DNA from: Ptychodera flava
Taxonomy: Eukaryota > Hemichordata > Enteropneusta > Ptychoderidae
Assembly: GCF_041260155.1 (NCBI RefSeq)
Contig: NC_091933.1
Coordinates: 20,405,599 to 20,469,598, forward strand
DNA: 64,000 bases
Direction: 5' to 3'
The position numbers were made by a program, and so were the translations under genes. The notes under the pieces were generated by a model, which worked only from the letters and a program-made list of their open reading frames with translations, had not been told where the DNA came from and made no database searches. The stretch's first letter is position 1. Every line of letters begins with the position of its first letter. Positions 1-11,400 of the stretch are shown here, in pieces.

Positions 1-34
1 TTCTGACCGTTCGATTGTCTCTCTGTTTTCCTAG

Positions 35-3000
35 GGATATAAGCAACAACCACCTGAGCACGTTGAATGCCAGCCTCTTTGAAAATCTCGGCAGTCTAAC
101 AGAAATGTAAGTATCCAGATTGAGCATGTTGTCAGTCGTCAAGAAGTAAAGGACATGAATGTCTTTTTGTGAGTGGTGTGGAGGAGATAGCTGCACAGAG
201 AGGACACCCCTTGTCTTCCAGTGCCAAGAACCCCCCACCCCCACCCCCCTGGATTGACTCCTGGAATGTTGAATGTTTTCAGGATATTGAACCAGAGGAA
301 TGTCTGGCCACCAATGAGCCCTGGTGATTGTGATATTTGAGCTGAGTGCCCTTTGTTGTTCAATTTGTCCAAAGTAAAAACGATCCAATAGACAGGCTGA
401 GTATTTGTATGTTAAAGCATGTTTGAAGATATTTTTTGGTGCTTTAGTACAATTGCAGCAAACCCATTCAAGTGGCATGGATGTGTGTGTGTTACACGAC
501 CATCGCAGACCTAAGTAAATTTGTCCAGGCAGCACCTTTTCAATGGTCCCCACATGTGGGAATGCTTGTCCCACAAAGACATTCTTCAAACTGTTTACAA
601 ACCTCTAAACTTTTTTTTTCCACTCAACCAAAGCATTGATGGGTACCCCCTTTTGAAGCCATCTTCAAATTTGTGTTTACAATCAAAATTCTATCTAGGT
701 GGACAAACATCAGGTGCAACGATACTGGCTGCATTGCTTTTGTAAACTCCAGGTCCTCGGACCCCCCAGCACATGTCGACAAACTGAAATATTAACGCCT
801 TATTGAGACTCATCTGTTCTGTTTCTTGCTCTCTTGCAGAATACTTAACTTCAACAGCCTGACGAAAATACCACACTTTGGTGGGCGACTTGTAAATTTG
901 ACATTTCTCAGTCTGTAAGTATTGGGAATTTTTCACAGTTTTCGGTATTTGTGTGTGATTTGAATGTAATTGGTTTCTGAAAGCTCCCCTGTTGATTGTT
1001 AGATCATTTTGTCGATTTATATTGTAGAACTTCAAAATGGCTCCTGGAATCTTTCAGATCTCTCAAGGCCTGAACTTCTTTCAGTATTTCTATTAATATT
1101 TATTTTGATGTCAAACTTGACAAAGATATAAATTGTCTTTTGTTTAGGTCAAAAATAAGGAAATGATTTGTCAGGTTTCAAAGATTATAAGTGTTTTGTA
1201 AAACAATAAACTATGAAATTTTAAAATACTATCATGATCATTCTTGGAGGAAGCGTTGATCTCAGTAAATTCATACAGTGCTACTTTGTCTAGATTTGGA
1301 TTTTAATATTTGTATACTAGTGACTACGTGGACGAACAATCATGATCCGGCTATGGCCTTGATCCATCTCAATACTATTTACCCTCAGTGACAGTTATCA
1401 GGCTGGACAACTATATGTATTTTCAGTCTCGGGGTGTCTCAACTTGAGAAAGTGTTGAAAACTTAACACGCTGAGAAATCTGGCCATCAAAATACTTGAT
1501 TGATATTGTGTGTTATTCATCTTTTGATGTGTATTGCTCCGTGATGTCGTCGGCTCGGTGTACTCTGACATGTCAATTCCTCATAAAGCAGCCACTGTTT
1601 TGTCAACATTGGGGTATTCAGTTGCATTTATGAACTAAAGTGCCCTCTGATTGGGTTCCACCAGAAGTGTCACCCACTTGGCGGACACATTTCCTAAAGC
1701 AAGTGTTTATGTGACAGGAAGGTCCCCCCCCCCTCCTTTAGAAAGGACCAACATTTTTACTGTTTTTTTGGCCCTACAAGAAGACAAGCAGGGAATATGG
1801 ATGCTGGTTCGTCTATGGTGATGAATTTGAAACAAATCCCCCCACTCTATGATGTATGTCGAGGGTCTTTCGGTACAGCAAGATGGAATGTAGTTGACGG
1901 GATGGTGTTTTGAAAATTGGCACACATGCATGTCATTAAGTCGTTGCTGCGTGCAACTCCATTTAAATGTAAAAATAAACAACTGTCGGGCGGATGATAA
2001 TAGTAGAAGTCGTTTCTCAGTGCATTGGGCACGCACTTTTTCCATAGATACCCAGTTTAGGGTTTTTATGTTCTTTGGAGAAGGGCATCAGCAAAATGAG
2101 GAAAACAGCCTGAAAATGAGGAAAGCAGCAGATTCAGATATTCCAACCTTATAGATCTGTTTGTTGGGTTTGAATACCGTTTGGAAGCATTTTGAGGTAA
2201 AGAGTCAGAAAATTCATCCTTTGAAGAGGGTTGTCCGTATTTGAAATAATTAATTTCACTCTCAAAATTCCAAAAAAGTTTCAGTGTGTTAACATTTAGA
2301 AAATTGAATCACTAGTGTGAACTGCTGAACCAATATTTCAAGACTGTTTTTCATTCCACTATATGGAATTGGAAGATGTCTCTTCTGAGTAATTTTCTGT
2401 GTCACATCTCTTTGTCAGGCAGAAATCGTCCAAGGGCAATTGCTGGAATGTAAGTTGAGGCATTAATGCACAAGAAAAAAATAAATTAGAAATTTCTAGA
2501 AACACGATTAGGGCGGATATTATTGATTGCTAGAGGTTCTGTAACATTTGTTGAACTTTGGGTCTGCTCAAAGGTGCTTTCACAGAATAAATTATTGGAA
2601 TAACAGTCAAAGCTATAATTTTTATAAAATGAGTAGGTGTTAAAAGCATACGTAATTAGAAGCTGTGTTTGTCAAGTCAACAGTCGGCATTGTGCAGGCT
2701 TCCTTACAATTTGCTCCGTGAATAGCCTGCGCTGAGAGGGAATCTCTCCCACTTAATCAATCTTGTTATAAGTCAACCGGCTATTTGTTTGTCAAACTGC
2801 AGTATATTGATTATCCGGAGGAAAAGTGGGGAAAATGTGTCTGACAAGAAACTGCAAAAAATCTCGTTGTGGCATATTGTGATACGTTGATATTTCACGT
2901 TCCATGTAAAATAATTAGTACTGATGGATGTATGACTAAAATCAATGTCTTTTATTTTTTTCAGTGCTCAAAATTTGTTCAAATTGAGTGAATTATTTGC

Positions 3001-6000
3001 TTTCAGTGTGAGAATTTGTGCACTTGTGAAATACTAGTAACCTCTCACAGAATCAGTGATTACCAACAGGAGGCGGCCATTTTGTTTTGACAATTTTTTT
3101 TTTGTCTTTCGGGTCAGTGCTGAGCCAGTAATGCAAGTGAGGATAGATTGTATATTTATAAGTTGCAACTTCCCATGAAGGCGTAGGCTCTAATGAATCT
3201 TAGTAATTTATTGTTCCGTTTTTGGTTGACTGCAGTTTGTGTGTCTTCACCCCGCTTCATTCTGTATCTGCAAACCAGAATTTTAAACACTTGCCAATTC
3301 TTGCGTATCGTAGCTAGCCATGTTTTGACCTCAGCTCATTTTCCTGTACCCTCACTTCTCTGTCCTTATTTAGCCTGATCATGTGAAAAATTAAGACTAT
3401 GACACTACTGGATAGAAGAAACCCATCTTCAACTTATATTACATGTATCACAAACTCTCCGATGGGGAGCATTTTGCGTATACTTTCATGTTTGACGTGC
3501 ACTCATCCTGTTTTGGCTTGTTAGAACGCTTGCTGCTCGAAGTCTGACACATTGCTATGATGCTTTCAGCATTGGATGGCTATCAGTTACACAGCCATCA
3601 ACTCCAATCAGTACTCTAGTTTGCTACCAATTTATAAACAGCCAATAAAAAGATAGCAGGAATGTCTATGTGTTTCTATGAATAAACCCAGACCTCTAGC
3701 CTCTTTGCCAGTGAGATATCATCATCATCCATCATTTTATATGTATGAATAAGCAATAAAACAATAATTAGTTTTGAAAGGATTGAAGTATATTTTTTTT
3801 TCTTGCAGAGAGGTATTTTCAGGTTGCTTTGTAATTTTGGTGTGTAGCCATGAAGTATAACGGCACACTGTTTTGGCTACTTGTTTTGAAGTTTTCAAGT
3901 GGGCCTTGGGTGCAACCAGTAATCAGTGTAGGTCCGGGGTGGAGGTGACCTCAAGTAGGGTAAAGAAAAAAAGATGTGAAAGTTGTAGACTAATGTGAGG
4001 GATTAGCAGGGAAACATTAGAACACAGCCTTTGCTGAGCAGTGATGGTATAAATCACTGACATCGATGTAATGTGATACCTTTGAACACCCAGGACGATT
4101 GGCTGACTTCACGCTGATGACGAAAGGCCACAGACTGTCAGTACATTGCGTTTTGACACATCTGATAATCATTACTCCTACCTATGAGCAAATACCGAAG
4201 CCCTGTCCAGAAGTGGGGAATTAGGCACGCATCACATTTTTTTACGGCAGCAGAGAATTAAAAAATCCCTGGCCCTGAGCATTTCTTAAAATCCACTGCA
4301 GAGGGCAGCCTTGCCCGCAATGGATCAGATCACCTTTCGTGTTGATGTGTTCGGTCTCTCACAAAGAAAGCACAAGCTGCTGGTATTTTCTCACTCAAGC
4401 AATCAGCAATAGATCCATGATTGATTGCGTGAATGCTTTTTAGCAGCTCTTCCCTATAATTACTCTAGCCTAGCCATTTTCGAGATGTAAGAGTGCAAAA
4501 CGATCAAAGACCGGGCCCGTTATTTAGGTGAAGTGATCAAGGCCAGGTAGAGTCACTGTTGTAATTCATTAAGTGTCGGTGAAATTACCAGCACTGTGTG
4601 GCAAAATGCATGTATTGTGTTCGGCCATTTCCTTCAAAGAGGTTTGTCACCATTTGTTTGCATGTTGGAGCATTCCCATTATGTAATGGGCTTTGCCCTC
4701 TGGGCAGAAAGTCACCAAAGCGGTGTTTATTTTTACTTCCTTGGGTGTTCGGGTCGTCAATTATTTTCTGCATTCTTCGGGAAGTGATACCACTTTCGAA
4801 TTTCATATCTAGCACTGTCTGTATCGAAAGAAATGGTTTTCTTTGTAAGTTTGCTGTGCTAGGAATATGAATATGATGGTTTCAATCAAGTAGCTAGCTT
4901 TATTTTACTGTGCTTGCCCACAAACTACTCTAGGTTTCAATCACATTTGTGAGAGGTGCCGAGATCTACAATTTTTTGTGTTGGCAATATTGAGATGGGT
5001 AGTGTGCTCCTCATCAAAATCAGGGTCATGACATTACCTTCCAGAATTTATTTGGGAGGGGGGGACCTGACAACTGTCGATTTGAAGGAGGGTTATAAGA
5101 TATAAAATGGATCGTGTGGTACTGATAAGGGAAGGATATCCCCCTGTGGCAGTTAAACAGGCCTTATCTATAGTAATTCAAAGATAATGTGTTTTGCAGA
5201 TGCAAGTAGATTTGCGGAAAAAAACTAGTCATCCTAAAATATCTACAATGCGATGTTCGACTAAACGTTTCATGTGCCGTTTTGTTTCATGTTTTTATTA
5301 GCCTACAGTGAAAATTATAGTTTTGCTAACAAATTTTTAAAAACAGGAATGTTCTTCAGCTGTCAAGGTTCCGTTAATGCATGTGGGAGGAAAACAGAGA
5401 TCTTGTGAATAGGTGAAAAGAGTATTTCATGTAAAGGCAACATGTTGTGTGAATAGCCATAGCGTGCACTATCATGCTGTGTAAATCAGACGATTTCAAC
5501 TGTCCTTTGTCTTGCCTGTCAATGGATTTGGAGACTGCCCACTGCACACTTCCATAGCGTGTCCTTCGTCCTGTTTTTTTTTTTTGAAAAAAAGACTTTA
5601 AAAATCAATAATGCTCAGGTTATTATATTTGTCATTACATCATAGAAAATTTTTTTTCTAGAGAGTTACAATTGACTAAGACTTTATTTTTGCTTTGATC
5701 AAAAAGGAAAATTGAAAAAGAATATTCAGTTTTGTACAGTCCTCCCGATTCAATAGATTTCTATGAATTTTTAAGCTTGTCTTCATGATGTTCTGTCATA
5801 ATTTTTCTTCAGTCTGACAGAAAAGTATAACATGATGAGAATTTTTGTCTTCCTTTTCAGACGACATAATAAGATTACACATGTGAATAGCTCAGCATTA
5901 GAGGGTCTCCCCTCGCTACAACAGTTGGATCTCAACAATAACCAAATCGCAGAACTGAAAGCAAGCTCCTTTCCAGGTGGCAACTCCTTGCGTGTTCTGT

Positions 6001-8413
6001 AAGTCAACAAAATAGTTTGTTTTTCACCACTTTGCATGGCAACCATTACGCATGGAAAGCTATTGCCCAATCAGCATCAGGCACTCATAAAGTTCCAAAG
6101 AATCAGGTCAAATAGAAAAAGAAAGACTCTATTTGATTTGTTTGGCTGTTGTTACATAAGCAGCAATATCAGTTTACTGTATGTAGCAATCTAAAGGAAA
6201 GTGTGTGTAAAGGTTTTCACACAAGCACCTTTCACATGTATTTGCCATATCACAGTGTTGCCATTGAAATACTCCTTATGTTCATCAAATGTCATTTTCA
6301 CAGAAAAAACCCAAGTCTTTGTTAAGGTTTCATTGAAACTATAATTGTCCTGTTTCTTTTCTCCCCAATATAGCTAAGAGACCATGAATATTTTCCATTA
6401 AATATTATTTGCATAAAAGTGGCTTCCATTTCAACGAAAGTAGTAAAAATACTGAAGATTATTCAATTCAGCGGATTTTGTTTAAAAAATGACTGGAATT
6501 TCTTTTCTTGTCTCCTGTTTTCCAGAAATCTCAGCAACAATCGAATAGCCCGGCTGGAAGTTGGGTGCTTTGCTAACCTCACTCACCTGGAGACTCTGAC
6601 CCTCAACAAGAATAAAATTTCTTCATTACCAAAAGATATTTTTCTTCCCATGGAAAACCTTAAAGTATTGTAAGTACAGCTCTTTCATTATTTTTTTTAT
6701 TCGTTGCCCAGAAAGTAGGGGGGGAAATCAGATTTTATGTTGAACTGTCCAGTGAGATAAAACTGCAAATTTGATTGAAAGAGAATGAAAGAATTATCAA
6801 GCTTTAAATGACCAATTATTATCATTTAAACCGACAGTGTATTATCATATAATGCTTAGACATGTATCAGTTATTTTTACATGTAATGAATATTTATATT
6901 ATGTACATGTGCATTTGTTTTCAGAGAACTTAGTCGCAACAAACTTCGAGAGATTGAGGGCCTTGCATTCAAGGGCCTGAAAAATTTGCTTGTTCTGCGG
7001 CTGAAACGCAACGGACTGACCATCCTAAACGATGGGGCCTTGTATGGACTTGACAGTATCACAGATCTTGAACTGGACAACAACAACATAACGGTGGTCA
7101 GAAAGGGGTGGCTGTACGGACTGAGCACCTTGAGGCAACTCTCCCTCCGCCACAATCACATCAGCAGCATCGAGTTGAATGGCTGGGATTTCTGCAGCGC
7201 GTTGTCCATGCTGGACATGACAGACAATGAGCTCAACGGAATCGAGAGCAGTATCTTTGCTCACCTCATGTCCCTGGAAAGCCTCTACCTTGACAACAAC
7301 AAGATTGCCAACATTGAAGACCAGGCCTTCAAGGAGCTGGAATCACTGAAAACACTGTAAGTTCCCTTCGGGAAAGCTGTACCATTTCTCCAGTACACTG
7401 CTCCATTAACCCTTTGCACCCTGATCCCCTGGTACTCTATGACGTCATCGGACATTTCTGTCCGAGCCGGGTTCAAAGGGTTAATCAAATCTAGTAAACC
7501 TCACTGTCAGATAATATGGTGAGGTGTTTAAGCGTTTCTATGTTCGACAACATATTGCGCAACCAGATCATTGATTTTATAACATTTGTTTCGTATACAA
7601 AATCCATTAGTGGTTATTATCATCAGAGTATTTTATCCTGTATACCTTGTCAAAATCAGTTCCCTGTAACCTTACAATCTTGGTTCATTTTCTGTCATTA
7701 TTTGCATTCAGGGAGATGAACAACAATGAGTTGTCTTCGACCATTGAAGATACAACAGGGGCCTTCTTCGGTTTGGGTTCCCTCCACAAACTTGGGCTTG
7801 GAAGCAATAAGATCAAGTCCATCCACAAGAAGGCGTTCGCTGGACTCACTTCGTTGGAGTCTTTGTGAGTACAACCTCCCTTCTTAAAAGTCTGTGAAGA
7901 AGTGTTTTTTTGAAGCAGTTGTCCATCGAGAATGGCCGGTGCTAGATTTTGATGTGTAATGTGGTTAATGTAGAATGGGAAGCTGGGAAGTTTGTTATTG
8001 ATAGTTGAAATGTGAATTGATGAGAGGTGCTATCGATTGTCAGTGATTTTGTTAAGGTTGCTGAGCAGGTAAAGGTTTCTCATTGCAGCCAAATTTAGAA
8101 GATTACATAAATGTTACCAGGGTTCCCAAATTATTTACCAATGTTCTCAAGCCTTAGCAAAAACATTTCTTAGTTATAAAGAAATAGTAAATGAAGCTAA
8201 AAAGCTGCGTTTTTCAAATTTGATTAGTACCGACATCAGATCTGTACACACCTGTTAATACAGACATTAGATCTGCAGATATGGTTAGCTGTGTTTTCTT
8301 CAAACTCTCTCAATATTTACAACATTTTCATTTTTCGGCAGGGATCTGAAGGGAAATCTACTGACCAGCATCCAGGAGCATTCATTCAGCAACATCCCGA
8401 ACTTGAAGGAGTT
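35..8413 (+). CDS. LRIG: LRIG exons 1-7: leucine-rich repeat ectodomain
   Basis: Seven exons encode consecutive LRRs of the LxxLxLxxNxI type, for example [11 protein letters not shown] in exon 3, [11 protein letters not shown] in exon 4 and [11 protein letters not shown] in exon 5. Exons are multiples of the 24-residue repeat: 72 and 75 nt (one repeat each), 138, 144 and 153 nt (about two each), 432 nt (six repeats in exon 5, 6925-7356) and 72 nt. Every intron interrupts the same place, after the second base of a leucine or isoleucine codon, so the repeats are modular and of equal phase. The family uses this curved solenoid for ligand and receptor contact. The intron between exons 2 and 3 is 4.9 kb. 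Confidence 0.94.
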
Positions 8414-11400
8414 GTAAGTATATTCTTCGTCAAGTTCCTGTTTTCAATTGCTTTTTTTTTTCAGCTATTTTACTTTCCAACAACAATATTTAACCTGAAA
8501 ATGATTTGTTGAGACAAAATTTATGAACTGCAATTGGTACTTTACTCCTTATTTTTCGTGGAGTATTTTGACAGGGTTTAACCTTGTGAAGCCTGTATGG
8601 CAGGAAATCACCGAATGATGTCAAAGGTCATAGGGAAGGGGAGGGGTCAGAGTTCATAGGTTTGAAGCTATAACAAATTTGGTCTTCTTTGCAGAATAAT
8701 CAATACGAGCAATTGTTTGTGCGACTGCAAGCTCAAATGGTTTCCCAACTGGGCAAAACGTCACGGCTTTGAAGAGTCTGTGGATGTTAGGTGTTCGCAT
8801 CCACAAACATTGAAGGGACACAGTGTGTTCACCCTGCAAGAGACACAGTTTACCTGTGGTAAGTTGAATTAACTTGAAAATCAAAATATTTATTTTGATA
8901 TATTGCCTCTGTGTGTGAAGGAGAGGCACTGTGTTGTGAAGTGATAACTCATCGACACAATTCTTATTCCCTAGAAACGAGAAATATCTTGATATCTTGT
9001 TTGTGTATCACATTGTATGGTAAATATATCTACAAAATGTTTTTAAATAATTTATTTGATTCCATGCTGAATTTATTGTTAAAAAAGTCCATCGTCTCAT
9101 AGGAATGGGATTCCATTTGTTTGTATTTCTTCAACAGAGGATTTTCCAAAGCCGCAAATCATCACTAAACCAGAACACACCATGGCGCCAAAGGGAGCCA
9201 ACGTGACGTTGACTTGCACAGCAGAAAGCAGCAGTGATTCCACAATGGAGATCTCCTGGAAGAAAAATAACAAGGTATGGTATAGCGCCATCTAGTGTTT
9301 GTAATTTTGAGAGGTTCACTTTGTTGTCAAAGCCGCCACCATTTGATATGTAGCCTACAAGTACAGCAGGCAAATCCCGCTGTCATCTGTTTAATATCCA
9401 CTTGTAATGAATTTGATCAACACATGAAGGGACGTGACAGTTTTGGTAGTTCTACCCCGCAATCTTTTTTTTTTGGCCAGCAGTCTGGAAAAAAGACTTT
9501 AATAATTCATACTTGTCACTTCATTTTTTCTGGCAGGATGTGACTGTGGAGGATGCAGATATCCTCACGTATGCAAACACGCCCAACGGTGAAGTGATCC
9601 AAATAACGTCAACACTGACCCTGAGGGAAGTTGGTGACAGAGCCGAGGGCAGATATCAGTGTATTGTGACAAATTTCTTCGGATCAACGTACTCCCAGAA
9701 GGCCAGAGTGACTGTTTATGGTGAGCAGACTTAACACGGTGATAAGACTGTAATCCTTTATGGCTGGAAAGTGAAAAACACAACCCTTCCACCCCCGTAC
9801 CTCGTATATAGGCCCAACCACACTATTCAAAACAGTTGGGATGTATGAAAGTATGGTTATTGATTGGTTAATGCTCCATGAATTTCATAAATTGTTTCTG
9901 CAGACAGAGTTTTTCAATTAAAAGAGAGCCTTTTATACTCAAGTGTCCATTTTCATGATACCAAGAAGACAAAACCTAAAACTCTGTACATCTTTATTTT
10001 TTCCACAGTTTTCCCCGTATTTACCAAGAAACCCCAAGATAAAACGGTGAAAGCAGGAAACACAGCCAGGCTGGAGTGCGCAGCCAGCGGTTTTCCGAAA
10101 CCTGAAATGGCCTGGATCAAGGATGGCGGCATTGACTTCCCAGCTGCCCGAGAGAGACGGATGAAGATGATGCCCTCCGATGACGTGGTCTTCATCACGG
10201 AAGTGAATCCAGCAGACATGGGATTGTATACGTGCATGGCCTCTAACATTGCCGGCAACATCACAGCCAATGCCACCCTGACTGTGCTAGGTAAGATCGG
10301 GATAAAGCCAACTGGTTTTTACATCTCAGTCCATTCTTGATGTTTACTAGCAATTTGAATGTCTCATTTTAGCATGCAAATACTGGTAGATTCTGCTTCA
10401 ACCTTAAAAGTTCACACAAACCAGTGTAGAGCTTCCAAGTATCAGAGAGCTTTGATCTTCATTGATTGTGAATTAAAATCGCGTGTTGAATTTAATTTTT
10501 CTTTTGCAGAAAAACCATCGTTCCAAGAGGAGATGAAAGACGTCCAAGTTGAAATGGGTGAGACTGGCGTATTGAAATGCCCTGCCAACGGATTTCCTAA
10601 ACCCAAAATAACATGGACCAAAGACGAACAGGAACTGGACATCACAGAAAGGCACTTCTTCACCTCAGAATATGAACTCCTAGTTATCGTCGACACAGAG
10701 TACGGTGATGCCGGCATGTACACGTGCGAGATTTCCAACACTCTGGGTACGGAGAGGCAGTCGGCGTCCTTGGAAGTTGTGCCTGCCACAGGAGGTGGAA
10801 AATCAAGGAAAAAGGGCTTGGACAGTGAGAGTACCACCACGGGAATTATCATCATTGCCGTTGTCTGCTGTGTTGTCGGAACGTCCTTGGTATGGGTGAT
10901 CATCATCTATCAGACCAGAAAGCAAAGAGAAGAATTCAGTGCTGCAAATACAGGTGAATAAACCAAACTTCCTGTCATAATAAACAAAGAACAAATCTTT
11001 GGATGCTGCCACACAGCAGCCTCTCTTATTCTTTGAATTCAAAAAAAAAAGAAAAAGGGTTTTGATTCCTCCAAGTGGATCCAAACCAATCTACCGTCTT
11101 GTTTCAAAGTGAGGCATTTTTACTTCAGAGCAAAGCAGTGAAGTACATTGTCAATATTCTGCGGTCAAGTTGCATCATGGGAAGATTATCAATATTCTGT
11201 GGTCAAGTTGCATCATGGGAAAAGTCACATCTTTGTCTCACAACAAAGTTAAAGTAGTTTTTATTAAGATATGGTGATAAGTGGTCACTTTAAATTAAGG
11301 GCATTGCAGTTTTTGTTTCCTGATGGGTGAGTTCTGGTATTCTCTGTTGCAGATGAAACAACTCTGCCACCAGAACTTCCAAGTTCAACGTACAACACAT

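Noticed and set aside
9138..10953. Assignment of the Ig exons to another LRR-Ig family such as AMIGO, LINGO or NGL
   Set aside because: Three Ig domains follow the LRR block in this gene; those families have a single Ig domain and mostly intronless coding regions.
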